Source of the DNA: Nocardia alba NBRC 108234
GTDB lineage: Bacteria > Actinomycetota > Actinomycetes > Mycobacteriales > Mycobacteriaceae
DNA: 64,000 bases
Direction of reading: 5' to 3'
NCBI RefSeq assembly: GCF_001612665.1
Contig: NZ_BDAX01000014.1
Span: 1-64,000, forward strand
Both the position numbers and the translations under genes were made by a program. A model generated the notes under the pieces. It ran no database searches and was not told the DNA's origin. It worked only from the letters and a program-made list of their open reading frames with translations. Below are positions 43,298 through 51,917 of this stretch, piece after piece; positions within the stretch are counted from its first letter, which is position 1, and each line of letters starts with the position of its first letter.

Positions 43298-43780
43298 GTG
43301 AGTATCCCTGAGCCAATTCACGATTTGGCCCGCGGCGACATCGGCGTTTCACGGCAGCTTTCCCGAGCGCTGCGGGTCCTGATGGATACCGCGACTGATC
43401 CGCAGTTGAAGAATCAGCTCCGTGGGATCCTCGCGGGGACGGGCAGCGCGCGCGATCTTATGCACAGTGAAGGGTTCAACCAGGTTCTCGATCGGACCAT
43501 GCCCGACGCGATGCGCCACTTCGCCGAGATGTCGGACGAGGAACGGCAGCGGCTGGCCGAGCAGGGCGAAGCCGATTTGGCGCGTCTGCGGATCGCACCT
43601 CCAGCCGACGAATCGCACCCATCGACGTCCACGTCATCACCGTCCATGCCATCGACGCCCGCTGACCGGGTGGTGCCCGGAACCCGCAAGCCCAACCGCG
43701 AGCGGATCGTCACACCGGATGAGGACGACGAGGACGACGCGTATTTCCGCGAGCGGCAACAGCGGGGTTGGCTGCGATGA
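43298..43780 (+). CDS. Cassette protein 3, unknown function
   Basis: 160 residues from a GTG immediately after the previous stop. Helical N-terminal half (DLARGDIGVSRQLSRALRVL, MRHFAEMSDEERQRLAEQGE), then a Ser/Pro-rich linker and an acidic end (TPDEDDEDDAYFRERQQRGW). No signal peptide. It could be a chaperone or specificity factor for the two preceding proteins. ATGA overlap with the next gene. Confidence 0.65.
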   Translation: MSIPEPIHDLARGDIGVSRQLSRALRVLMDTATDPQLKNQLRGILAGTGSARDLMHSEGFNQVLDRTMPDAMRHFAEMSDEERQRLAEQGEADLARLRIAPPADESHPSTSTSSPSMPSTPADRVVPGTRKPNRERIVTPDEDDEDDAYFRERQQRGWLR

Positions 43781-44352
43781 CTCGTCAGCAGGTCGTCTTC
43801 GATACCGACTACGACCCGGACTGGCTGCCAATCGTGTCGGCGACGCCAATGGAGTTGGTCCTCGCCGAGGCGATGCCCGCGTCCTGCAGCGAGCATGGCC
43901 TACCCGCCGTGGACAGCCGTGCGTGCACGGTGAATTCGAGCGGGCCACGGTCGGAGTTGCCGACGCTGCGGGGCTTTCTGCGGTCCATGCCGCCCAGCAG
44001 GCAGATTCCGGCAGAGGCGCGCGTCAGGTTCCAGTGTCCGGCCTGCGAATACTGTCTTGCCGGGATCCGGCGAGACAGGTGGATCGCGGTGCTGTCGCTG
44101 CTGTTCGTGCCACTGACGCTCGCGGCGATCATCATCACCAAGCAGCTCGAGTTGGAGCAGTTCTATCTCCCTTTGGCTTTCGCTGTGGTGCCCGGGTGCC
44201 TGCCGATCGCGTTGGTGACGGCGATGCTCGCGTGGAGCAGATCCGGGTATTTCGCGGACGTGTGGATGAATGCGACGGCTGACCGGTTGATCGTTTCCGC
44301 GCACCCGGATTTCGTGGCGGCGGTCGAGCGGAACCGCGCCGATACCCGCTGA
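43777..44352 (+). CDS. Cassette protein 4, two-helix membrane protein with CxxC motif
   Basis: 191 residues, coupled by ATGA. The middle has FQCPACEYCLAGIRRDRW, a possible zinc ribbon half, followed by two hydrophobic helices (VLSLLFVPLTLAAIIITK and AVVPGCLPIALVTAMLAW). The C-terminus returns to the cytoplasm (ADRLIVSAHPDFVAAVERN). It completes the four-gene unit inserted between a wall hydrolase and mrp. Function unknown. Confidence 0.65.
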   Translation: MTRQQVVFDTDYDPDWLPIVSATPMELVLAEAMPASCSEHGLPAVDSRACTVNSSGPRSELPTLRGFLRSMPPSRQIPAEARVRFQCPACEYCLAGIRRDRWIAVLSLLFVPLTLAAIIITKQLELEQFYLPLAFAVVPGCLPIALVTAMLAWSRSGYFADVWMNATADRLIVSAHPDFVAAVERNRADTR

Positions 44353-44416
44353 AGATCGGGGACCATCGTCGAATCCCCGGGGGGCTCGGTATCGCCGGGG
44401 GGATAACATCGGGCGT

Positions 44417-45553
44417 ATGTCAGTGATTACGGAAGCGGATGTGCGGGCGGCGCTCGCGAAGGTCGACGACCCGGAGATCCGCAAACCGATCACCGAGTTG
44501 GGGATGGTCAAGTCCATCGCCATCGCCGACAGCGGTGATGTGCACATCGAGATCTACCTGACCACCTCCGGGTGCCCGTTGCGGACCGAGATCATCCAGC
44601 GGGTCACCAAGGCCGTCGCCGATGTGAACGGCGCGGGGGCGGTGACCGTCGACCTCGATGTGATGAGTGATGAGCAGCGCACCGAACTGCGTAAGTCGCT
44701 GCGTGGCGATTCGGCCGAGCCGGTCATCCCGTTCGCCCAGCCCGGCTCGCTGACCCGCGTCTACGCGGTGGCCTCCGGCAAGGGTGGCGTCGGCAAGTCC
44801 AGCGTCACCGCCAACCTCGCCGTGGCGCTGGCGCAGCGCGGGTTGTCGGTCGGCGTGCTCGACGCCGATATCTACGGCCACTCCATCCCGCGCATGCTCG
44901 GCACCGACGCCCGCCCGACCCAGGTCGAGCGGATGATCATGCCGCCGATGGCGTACGACGTGAAGATGATCTCGATCGCCCAGTTCACCCAGGGCAATAC
45001 CCCCGTGGTGTGGCGCGGCCCGATGCTGCACCGCGCGCTGCAGCAGTTCCTCGCCGATGTGTTCTGGGGCGACCTGGACGTGCTGCTGCTCGACCTGCCG
45101 CCCGGCACGGGCGACGTCGCGATCTCCATCGCCCAGCTCATTCCCAGCGCCGAGATCCTGGTCGTCACCACCCCGCAGATCGCCGCCGCCGAGGTGGCCG
45201 AGCGCGCGGGTGCGATCGCCCTGCAGACCCGTCAGCGCATCGCGGGCGTCGTGGAGAACATGTCATGGCTCGATCTGCCCGACGGTTCCCGGATGGAGCT
45301 CTACGGCTCCGGCGGTGGCCAGGTCGTCGCCGACCGCCTCACCCGCGCCGTCGGCTCGACGGTGCCGCTGCTCGGTCAGATCCCGATCGAGCAGGCCCTG
45401 CGCGAAGGCGGCGACGAGGGTCGGCCGATCGTGCTCTCCGACCCGGAGAACCCGGCCGCCGTCGCCCTGCGCGGCGTCGCCGACAAGCTCGCTGTCCGCA
45501 AGCGCGGCCTGGCGGGCATGTCACTGGGAATCGATACCACCCGCCATCTGTGA
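44417..45553 (+). CDS. mrp: Mrp/ApbC family iron-sulfur carrier P-loop ATPase
   Basis: 378 residues. An N-terminal MIP18/DUF59 domain (KVDDPEIRKPITELGMVKSI, TTSGCPLRTEI) precedes the ParA-like ATPase with deviant Walker A GKGGVGKSSVTANLAVALAQ, DADIYGHSIPRMLG and LLDLPPGTGDVAISIAQLIP. The CxxC usual near the C-terminus of Mrp proteins is missing after VENMSWLDLPDGS, as I recall also for the mycobacterial protein. It probably loads Fe-S clusters on client enzymes. Confidence 0.92.
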   Translation: MSVITEADVRAALAKVDDPEIRKPITELGMVKSIAIADSGDVHIEIYLTTSGCPLRTEIIQRVTKAVADVNGAGAVTVDLDVMSDEQRTELRKSLRGDSAEPVIPFAQPGSLTRVYAVASGKGGVGKSSVTANLAVALAQRGLSVGVLDADIYGHSIPRMLGTDARPTQVERMIMPPMAYDVKMISIAQFTQGNTPVVWRGPMLHRALQQFLADVFWGDLDVLLLDLPPGTGDVAISIAQLIPSAEILVVTTPQIAAAEVAERAGAIALQTRQRIAGVVENMSWLDLPDGSRMELYGSGGGQVVADRLTRAVGSTVPLLGQIPIEQALREGGDEGRPIVLSDPENPAAVALRGVADKLAVRKRGLAGMSLGIDTTRHL

Positions 45554-45590
45554 TTCGGGGGTTGTCGGTGGCTTTGCCTAGGCTGGAGTA

Positions 45591-45911
45591 ATGCTGACGC
45601 TGCTTCTATACGTACTCATCGTCGGGTTGGTCGCGGCGATGCTGTTCCTCGTCGCCAGTGCGGTATTCGGGCGGTCCGAGGAGCTCGGGCCCCTGCCCGA
45701 GGGAACCACCGCTACCGTGCTGCCCGTCGATGGCGTGACGGGGGCGGATGTGCGGGCGTTGCGGTTCCAGCAGGTGGTGCGGGGGTACAAGGCGGGCGAG
45801 GTCGACTGGGCGCTGGGCAGGCTCGCCGAGCGGATCGACGAACTCGAGTTCGAGCTGGCGCAGGCCAGACAGCGGCAGGCGCAGGTGACGGCGGGCCAGG
45901 ATCGCGGGTGA
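45591..45911 (+). CDS. Small DivIVA-domain membrane protein (Rv1209-like)
   Basis: 106 residues. One N-terminal helix (LLYVLIVGLVAAMLFLVASA) and then the DivIVA-type motif ALRFQQVVRGYKAGEVDWAL followed by a coiled coil. Such proteins link the membrane to cell-envelope assembly. Its stop overlaps the start of tag (GTGA). Confidence 0.82.
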   Translation: MLTLLLYVLIVGLVAAMLFLVASAVFGRSEELGPLPEGTTATVLPVDGVTGADVRALRFQQVVRGYKAGEVDWALGRLAERIDELEFELAQARQRQAQVTAGQDRG

Positions 45912-46540
45912 GCGAGCTCGCCGACGACGGCCTCGTGCGCTGCGACTGGTCGACCGGCTCGCAGCTGTACCGCGACTACCACGACACCGAATGGGGTCAG
46001 CCACTACACGGCGACGACGCCCTGTTCGAACGACTGTCCCTCGAAGCCTTCCAGTCCGGCCTGGCGTGGATCACCGTGCTGCGTAAACGGCCCGCCTTTC
46101 GCACCGCGTTCGCCGGTTTCGAGATCGCGAAGGTCGCCGAGTTCGACGATCACGACCGCGCGCGATTGCTGGCCGATGCCGGCATCGTGCGCAATCGCGC
46201 GAAGATCGACGCGGTGATCAACAATGCCCGGGTTGCTCGCGACCTGTCGGTGAGCCTGGACGAGCTGCTGTGGTCGTTCGCACCCGCCCCACGCCCGCGA
46301 CCGACCTCGATCGAGAATGTGCCCGCCACCACACCTGAATCCATTGCTCTGGCAAAGGAATTGAAGCGCCGGGGGTTCGCTTTCGTCGGCCCGACGACAG
46401 CGTATGCCCTCATGCAGGCGACCGGCATGGTGGACGATCACCTGGGTGTTTGCTGGGTGGGAGCGGTACCGAACGGAACCGACTCGGCAGTCAGATTTCG
46501 CACTCAGGTGTCCGCCCGCGACGGCGATAGGGAAGAATAG
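45908..46540 (+). CDS. tag: DNA-3-methyladenine glycosylase I
   Basis: 210 residues. RCDWSTGSQLYRDYHDTEWG with the substrate-pocket residues, EAFQSGLAWITVLRKRPAFR with the helix-hairpin-helix region, and GFAFVGPTTAYALMQATGMVDDH with the C-terminal zinc-snap His. It removes 3-methyladenine from alkylated DNA. M. tuberculosis tagA (Rv1210) has the same neighbours, the DivIVA-type gene before and the DUF3117 gene after. Confidence 0.93.
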   Translation: MSELADDGLVRCDWSTGSQLYRDYHDTEWGQPLHGDDALFERLSLEAFQSGLAWITVLRKRPAFRTAFAGFEIAKVAEFDDHDRARLLADAGIVRNRAKIDAVINNARVARDLSVSLDELLWSFAPAPRPRPTSIENVPATTPESIALAKELKRRGFAFVGPTTAYALMQATGMVDDHLGVCWVGAVPNGTDSAVRFRTQVSARDGDREE

Positions 46541-46645
46541 GACCAGTGTGGCCCGCCGAACACCCGGCGAGCCCGCTGGTTGGCGACAACCGGCAGACGA
46601 GAAACAGAGCGCAGAACCACCGCGCAGATCTGGAGGGAGCAGAGG

Positions 46646-46813
46646 ATGGCGGCCATGAAGCCCCGTACCGGGGACGGTCCCCTCGAAGCAACCAAGGAAG
46701 GTCGTGGAATCGTCATGCGGGTTCCACTCGAGGGTGGCGGGCGTCTGGTCGTCGAACTCACACCGGACGAGGCTGCGGCGCTCGGTGACGAACTGAAGAG
46801 CGTCACCAGCTGA
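46646..46813 (+). CDS. DUF3117 small protein (Rv1211-like)
   Basis: 55 residues. AAMKPRTGDGPLEATKEGRG, IVMRVPLEGGGRLVVELTPD and EAAALGDELK cover the whole conserved DUF3117 family. GGAGGGAG lies 10 nt before the ATG. Widely conserved in actinobacteria with no known function. Its stop codon overlaps the CTG that appears to start the next gene. Confidence 0.9.
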   Translation: MAAMKPRTGDGPLEATKEGRGIVMRVPLEGGGRLVVELTPDEAAALGDELKSVTS

Positions 46814-47640
46814 GTGCGCTGACCGAGGTCGCCGCGCTCCTGGCCTGCCCGGAGTGCGGCGACGAGCTGCACACGCACGATCGTGCGCTGCGATGCGGTA
46901 CCGGTCACAGCTTCGACATCGCCCGCCAGGGTTATGTCGGACTGCTGACCGGCGCATCGACGAAAATGACCGGCGATACCGCCGACATGCTCGATGCCCG
47001 CGCCGCTTTCCAGGGGGCGGGCCATTTCGCCCCGATCGCCGCGGCGATCGCTCGCACCGTCGATACCGGGGCGGCCGTGCTGGAAATCGGTGCCGGTACG
47101 GGCTACTACCTCGCCCACGTCCTCGACGCGCACCCCGATGCCCTCGGCATCGCCTTGGATGTGGCCAAACCCGCCGCCCGGCGAGCCGCCCGTGCCCACC
47201 CACGCGCGGCCTCGGTGCTGGCCGATGCCTGGCGCGGGCTGCCACTGCGCGACGACGCGGTCACCGGGGTGCTCTCGGTGTTCGCTCCCCGCAACCCCGC
47301 CGAGGTCGCCCGGGTCCTCGCTCCCGGCGGACGCTTCGTCGTCGTCACTCCCACTGCTCATCATCTGGGCGAGTTGATCGGCCCCCTCGGCATGGTCAGC
47401 GTCGACGCCGACAAGGACCGGCGTTTGGCCGACTCGCTCGCGGGCGCGTTCGACTGCGCCGAGAGCACCCTCGTCGAGTTCCCGATGAAGCTGTCTCGCG
47501 CCGACGTCACCCATGTCGTCGCGATGGGTCCGTCCGCCTTCCACCGCACCCCCGCCGACGATCCGCGCATCGCGGCGCTACTCGACACCACCGAAGTGTC
47601 GGCGTCGGTCACCGTGTCGACATATCTGCCGCATCGCTGA
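46810..47640 (+). CDS. 23S rRNA guanine methyltransferase, RlmA-type
   Basis: 276 residues. A zinc-binding N-terminus (LACPECGDELHTHDRALRCG, GHSFDIARQGYVGLLTG) is followed by the SAM site VLEIGAGTGYYLAHVLD, and SVFAPRNPAEVARVLAPGGR. This is the RlmA(I/II)/TlrB group that methylates G745 or G748 in helix 35. No ATG, GTG or TTG in this frame lies between the last upstream stop (46788) and the zinc motif. The CTG at 46810 overlaps the previous TGA as CTGA and has GAAGAG upstream, so it is taken as the start. The next ATG, 46966, would delete the zinc finger. Confidence 0.85.
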   Translation: MSALTEVAALLACPECGDELHTHDRALRCGTGHSFDIARQGYVGLLTGASTKMTGDTADMLDARAAFQGAGHFAPIAAAIARTVDTGAAVLEIGAGTGYYLAHVLDAHPDALGIALDVAKPAARRAARAHPRAASVLADAWRGLPLRDDAVTGVLSVFAPRNPAEVARVLAPGGRFVVVTPTAHHLGELIGPLGMVSVDADKDRRLADSLAGAFDCAESTLVEFPMKLSRADVTHVVAMGPSAFHRTPADDPRIAALLDTTEVSASVTVSTYLPHR

Positions 47641-47692
47641 CGGCGCCCACACCGATCAGCCAGCGCACAGCCCGCGCGTCGACGACCACGCG

Positions 47693-48901
47693 TCAGCGCG
47701 ACACACTCCGGTAGACCTCGAGCGTGCGCTCGGCGATCCGCGCCCAGTCGAACTCCGCGATCGCCCTCGCCCGCCCCGCCCCGCCGTAGCGCACAGCCAG
47801 AGCCGGATCGCCGGTGATCTCGTTCACCGCGGCCGCGAGCCCGCGCTCGTACTCCCCCGTCGCGTCCGGGTCGTAGTGCACCAGACGACCGGTGACGCCG
47901 TCGTCGACCACCTCGGGAATCCCGCCCACATCCGACGCCACGACAGCGGTCGCGCACGCCATCGCCTCCAGGTTCACGATGCCGAGCGGCTCGTACACCG
48001 ACGGACACACGAACACCGAGGAGGCGGACAGAATCTGGCGGACCTGCTCGGTGGGGAGCATCTCCCGCACCCAGAAGACGTTGCCGCGCTGCCGCTGCAA
48101 CGCGTCGACGGCGGCGGCGACCTCCGCCTCCAGCTGCTCGGTGTCGGCCGCACCCGCACACAGCACCACCTGCGTATCAGGGGCGAACGAGGCGGCCGCG
48201 GCGAGCAGATGCCCCACGCCCTTCTGCCGCGTGATCCGCCCGACGAACGACACGATCGGCAGGTCGGCGCGCACGCCGAGCCGTTCCAGCACCGGCGTCT
48301 GCGCATCGGCGGGCGGGCCGGGGTGCCATACCCCGGCGTCGATGCCGTTGTGCACCACATGAACTCGATCGGGGTCGATCGCGGGGTAGGCGTCGAGCAC
48401 ATCGTGGCGCATGCCCTCGCTGACCGCGATCACCGCGTCGGCGTGCTCCATCGCGTTGCGTTCCGACCACGACGACAGCCGATACCCGCCACCGAGCTGC
48501 TCGGCCTTCCACGGTCTGCGCGGTTCCAGCGAATGCGCCGTGAGCACATGGGGTATCCCGGCGAGCATGGCGGCGAGATGACCGGCCAGGCCCGCGTACC
48601 AGGTGTGCGAATGCACCACGTCGACGCCGGCCGCCGCGTCGGCCATCCGCAGCTGCGCCGACATCATCTGCAACGCGGCGTTGGCGGCATACAGCTCGGG
48701 GTCGGGGCGGTGTACGACCGCACCGGTGCGCGGCGCGCCCATGCAGTGCACGGTGACGTCACAGAGTTCACGCAATCGGGAAGTGAGTTCGGTGACATGC
48801 ACTCCCGCGCCGCCGTACACCTCAGGCGGATACTCCCGGGTCAGCATCGCGACCCGCAGCGGTTGCGCTGGAATCTGCTCGCTGTCGGTGCTATCACTCA
48901 C
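47693..48901 (-). CDS. glgA: Glycogen synthase/maltose-1-phosphate synthase, GT4-type
   Basis: 402 residues from GTG. MLTREYPPEVYGGAGVHVTE at the sugar-nucleotide lobe, VHSHTWYAGLAGHLAAMLAG, SFVGRITRQKGVGHLLAAAA and PSVYEPLGIVNLEAMACATA with the conserved Glu pair. In mycobacteria this enzyme (Rv1212c, GlgM) makes maltose-1-phosphate from ADP-glucose for alpha-glucan. It is divergent from glgC, which makes ADP-glucose, with a 68-bp control region between. Confidence 0.92.
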   Translation of the reverse strand: MSDSTDSEQIPAQPLRVAMLTREYPPEVYGGAGVHVTELTSRLRELCDVTVHCMGAPRTGAVVHRPDPELYAANAALQMMSAQLRMADAAAGVDVVHSHTWYAGLAGHLAAMLAGIPHVLTAHSLEPRRPWKAEQLGGGYRLSSWSERNAMEHADAVIAVSEGMRHDVLDAYPAIDPDRVHVVHNGIDAGVWHPGPPADAQTPVLERLGVRADLPIVSFVGRITRQKGVGHLLAAAASFAPDTQVVLCAGAADTEQLEAEVAAAVDALQRQRGNVFWVREMLPTEQVRQILSASSVFVCPSVYEPLGIVNLEAMACATAVVASDVGGIPEVVDDGVTGRLVHYDPDATGEYERGLAAAVNEITGDPALAVRYGGAGRARAIAEFDWARIAERTLEVYRSVSR

Positions 48902-48969
48902 CGGTCCAAATTAGACCCTCGGGTCGACATGGGCCACCGTAGCCGCGCTAGCCCTGTACTTTGAGCAGG
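48902..48969. promoter_or_regulatory. Divergent glgA/glgC control region
   Basis: The only symmetry seen is GGTC-CAAATTA-GACC at 48903-48917, next to the glgA start. The two starts are close enough that one site could control both. No promoter element can be assigned with confidence. Confidence 0.4.
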
Positions 48970-50187
48970 GTGAGGAGCCAGCCGCACGTACTCGGGATCG
49001 TGCTCGCCGGTGGCGAGGGCAAACGACTGTTTCCACTCACGGCCGACCGCGCCAAGCCCGCGGTTCCGTTCGGTGGCGCCTACCGGCTCATCGACTTCGT
49101 GTTGAGCAACCTCGTGAACGCGGGATACCTGCGCCTGTGTGTGCTCACGCAGTACAAGTCACACTCGCTCGACCGCCACATCTCCCAGACCTGGCGGCTG
49201 TCCGGTTTCACCGGTGAGTACATCACCCCGGTGCCCGCCCAGCAGCGTCTCGGGCCACGCTGGTACACCGGCAGCGCCGACGCGATTATGCAGTCGCTCA
49301 ACCTGATCTACGACGAGGATCCCGACTACATCGTGGTGTTCGGCGCCGACCATGTGTACCGGATGGATCCGGAACAGATGGTGGCCAGCCATATCGCCTC
49401 GGGCGCGGGCGTCACCGTGGCGGGGATACGGGTGCCGAGGGCCGAGGCGAGCGCGTTCGGCTGCATCGACACCGACGATTCCGGCAGGATCACCCAGTTC
49501 CTGGAGAAGCCGGCGCACCCGCCGGGCACCCCCGACGATCCGAACGTGACGTTCGCGTCGATGGGCAACTATGTGTTCACCACCCGGGTACTGGTCGACG
49601 CCATCCGCGCCGACGCCGAGAACTCCGATTCCGACCACGATATGGGCGGCGACATCATCCCGAAGCTGGTCGCCGACGGCAAGGCCGCCGTCTACGACTT
49701 CGCCGACAACGACGTCCCCGGCGCCACCGAACGCGACCGCGGCTACTGGCGCGACGTCGGCACCATCGACGCCTTCTACGAGGCGCACATGGACCTGGTG
49801 TCGGTGCACCCCGTCTTCAACCTCTACAACAGGCACTGGCCGATCCGCGGCGCGGCGGAGAACTTGCCGCCGGCGAAGTTCGCGCAGGGCGGCCTGGCCC
49901 AGGAATCCATCGTGGGGGCGGGCTCGATCCTGTCGGCGGCCACGGTCCGCAATTCGGTGCTGAGTTCGAATGTGGTGATCGAGGACGGCGCCACGGTCGA
50001 GGGCAGCGTGTTGATGCCCGGCGTGCGGATCGGGCGTGGCGCGGTGGTGCGCCACGCGATCCTGGACAAGAACGTCGTGGTCGGCGAGGGCGAGATCATC
50101 GGCCTCGATCTAGACCGCGACCGGGAGCGGTTCGCGGTCAGCAACGGCGGTGTGGTCACCGTCGGCAAGGGGATCTGGGTCGGTTAG
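48970..50187 (+). CDS. glgC: Glucose-1-phosphate adenylyltransferase
   Basis: 405 residues. Nucleotidyltransferase motifs GIVLAGGEGKRLFPLTADRA, KPAVPFGG, YRLIDFVLSNLVNAGY, YIVVFGADHVYRMDP, the sugar-binding YWRDVGTIDAFYEAHMDL, and a left-handed beta-helix tail. GTG 48970 gives the N-terminus I recall for mycobacterial GlgC; a TTG at 48961 is also in frame. It forms ADP-glucose for glycogen and capsular glucan. Stop codon overlaps the convergent methyltransferase stop. Confidence 0.95.
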   Translation: MRSQPHVLGIVLAGGEGKRLFPLTADRAKPAVPFGGAYRLIDFVLSNLVNAGYLRLCVLTQYKSHSLDRHISQTWRLSGFTGEYITPVPAQQRLGPRWYTGSADAIMQSLNLIYDEDPDYIVVFGADHVYRMDPEQMVASHIASGAGVTVAGIRVPRAEASAFGCIDTDDSGRITQFLEKPAHPPGTPDDPNVTFASMGNYVFTTRVLVDAIRADAENSDSDHDMGGDIIPKLVADGKAAVYDFADNDVPGATERDRGYWRDVGTIDAFYEAHMDLVSVHPVFNLYNRHWPIRGAAENLPPAKFAQGGLAQESIVGAGSILSAATVRNSVLSSNVVIEDGATVEGSVLMPGVRIGRGAVVRHAILDKNVVVGEGEIIGLDLDRDRERFAVSNGGVVTVGKGIWVG

Positions 50188-50816
50188 CCGCGCGAGGCGC
50201 AGAGCAGCCCGTCACCGATCGGGATCAGCACGCTGGTGAGTTCGGGGTTCTCGGCGATCGCCCGGGTCGCGGCGCGCACGGCCTGCGTCGCCGGATCGCG
50301 CTGGTCCGGATCGGGCACCCGCCCACCGAGCAGGGCGTTGTTGAGGATGAACGCGCCGCCCTCGCGCAGCAGCCGCACGCCCTGTTCGACGTAGTGGGGG
50401 TGTTCCATCGGCGCCGCGTCGATGAAGACCAGGTCGTAGGAGCCATCGGCGAGCCGGGGCAGCACGTCGAGCGCGCGTCCGTTGATCAGTCGCGTGCGCG
50501 ACGGCGCGATCTCGGCGGTCCGGAACGCCTCCTTGGCCGCGCGCTGATGCTCGGGCTCGGAGTCGATCGTGGTCAGGGTTCCGTCCTCACGCATCCCGTC
50601 GAGCAGCCACAGCCCGCTGACGCCCGCCCCGGTTCCGACCTCGACCACCGAGCGCGCGCCCAGCATCTGCGCGTACATGCTCAGCAGCGCGCCGACCGCC
50701 GGGGGCACTGGCCCCGCGCCCAATTCGGTGGCCCGCTCACGCGCTTCGAGAAGGACCTCGTCCTCGACGACGGACTCCTCCACATAGGCCAGGTTCCGCT
50801 CCACGTTCGATGCCAC
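50184..50816 (-). CDS. O-methyltransferase, SAM-dependent (Rv1220c-like)
   Basis: 210 residues from GTG. VVEVGTGAGVSGLWLLDGM is the SAM site, DLVFIDAAPMEHPHYVEQGV the metal/catalytic region and FILNNALLGGRVPDP completes the catechol O-methyltransferase-type fold. In M. tuberculosis it is divergent from sigE as here. The natural substrate is not known. Confidence 0.9.
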   Translation of the reverse strand: MASNVERNLAYVEESVVEDEVLLEARERATELGAGPVPPAVGALLSMYAQMLGARSVVEVGTGAGVSGLWLLDGMREDGTLTTIDSEPEHQRAAKEAFRTAEIAPSRTRLINGRALDVLPRLADGSYDLVFIDAAPMEHPHYVEQGVRLLREGGAFILNNALLGGRVPDPDQRDPATQAVRAATRAIAENPELTSVLIPIGDGLLCASRG

Positions 50817-51192
50817 AGCTATGAGGCTAGGCCACCGGGGGGCTCTGTGTATTCAGCGAAGGGACGGATCCGGCGCTGTGTCGTCCAGAACCCGAACAAT
50901 TGCCGAAGGTTTGCGGATCGGTCACAAGGGTTCGCGAACTGCTGGTTCTCGCTCGCCGACGGGATTAGGCTCGAATGAGACCGGAATTCTCAGGTCACAC
51001 TCAGGATCTCCACACCTGACCCATATCAGGGCAGGAAATAGTTGCCCTACGCAAGGCCAGCCGATCGCGGCGGGTACGAGGCTCGGGAACAACCGCACAC
51101 AGTTGCTGGTTGATTGTCGATAAGCAAGGTTCGCTGACCCGGACCAGCCAGGTTTCGTGCCAGCGGTCCCGAGTAGGAGGTGTCCCATCCCG
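50817..51192 (+). other. 376-bp sigE upstream region
   Basis: No gene is supported. A possible ECF-type promoter, GGAAC (51086-51090), 17 nt, GGTTG (51108-51112), lies about 80 bp before the sigE ATG and would fit SigE or SigH autoregulation as known in mycobacteria. AGGAGG at 51174-51179 is the ribosome site, a little distant from the ATG at 51193. Several promoters are expected here by analogy. Confidence 0.5.
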
Positions 51193-51855
51193 ATGGTAGA
51201 CACGGCGCGTCACGACGCCACCGACCAGACTCTGTCCGCCGATCTCCTCGCGGCGGGGGCCGACGAACTCGACGCCGAACTCACCGGCACCGCCGCTTTC
51301 GACGCGACCGGGGATCGCGCCGCCATGCCGTCCTGGGACGAACTCGTCCGCGAACACGCCGACCGGGTCTATCGCCTGGCCTACCGTCTCTCCGGCGACG
51401 CCCAGGATGCCGAGGACCTCACTCAGGACACCTTCATCCGGGTGTTCCGCTCGCTGCAGAACTACCAGCCCGGCACCTTCGAGGGCTGGCTGCATCGCAT
51501 CACCACCAATTTGTTCCTCGACATGGTCCGCCGCCGCAACCGCATCCGCATGGAAGCGCTGCCGGAGGACTACGACCGGGTGCCCGCCGAAGGACCGACT
51601 CCCGAAGACGCCTATCACGACTCCCGCCTCGACCCCGACCTGCAGAAAGCACTCGATTCGCTGGCGCCGGAGTTCCGCGCCGCCGTGGTGCTGTGTGACA
51701 TCGAGGGTCTGTCCTACGAGGAGATCGGCGCCACGCTCGGCGTGAAGCTGGGTACTGTGCGCAGCCGGATCCATCGCGGGCGTCAGGCATTGCGCGAGTA
51801 CCTTGCGCATAATGGAAGTGAGCAGCGGTACTCCGCTGAAGTCCCATCGGCGTGA
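51193..51855 (+). CDS. sigE: ECF RNA polymerase sigma factor SigE
   Basis: 220 residues. Region 2 DELVREHADRVYRLAYRLSG, DAQDAEDLTQDTFIRVFRSL; region 4 LAPEFRAAVVLCDIEGLSYE, EIGATLGVKLGTVRSRIHRG. The N-terminal 45 residues are unstructured. Envelope-stress sigma factor; released from RseA by stress-triggered degradation in mycobacteria. GTG 51157 would give a longer form, and several starts are used in M. tuberculosis sigE. Followed by rseA, htrA and tatB in the known order. Confidence 0.93.
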   Translation: MVDTARHDATDQTLSADLLAAGADELDAELTGTAAFDATGDRAAMPSWDELVREHADRVYRLAYRLSGDAQDAEDLTQDTFIRVFRSLQNYQPGTFEGWLHRITTNLFLDMVRRRNRIRMEALPEDYDRVPAEGPTPEDAYHDSRLDPDLQKALDSLAPEFRAAVVLCDIEGLSYEEIGATLGVKLGTVRSRIHRGRQALREYLAHNGSEQRYSAEVPSA

Positions 51856-51917
51856 CGGGTGTTCCGACGTCACCCCGGTGGCTCGAGGTGATGTCGGTCG
51901 GAAGGAATGAACTCCGC

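Noticed and set aside
48961..48969. TTG 48961 as the glgC start
   Set aside because: The GTG at 48970 gives an N-terminus that fits the family better; TTG is kept only as an alternative.
50851..51123. Possible small gene in the sigE upstream region
   Set aside because: Composition is not coding-like, and the region is expected to hold promoters. No ribosome site precedes the candidate start.
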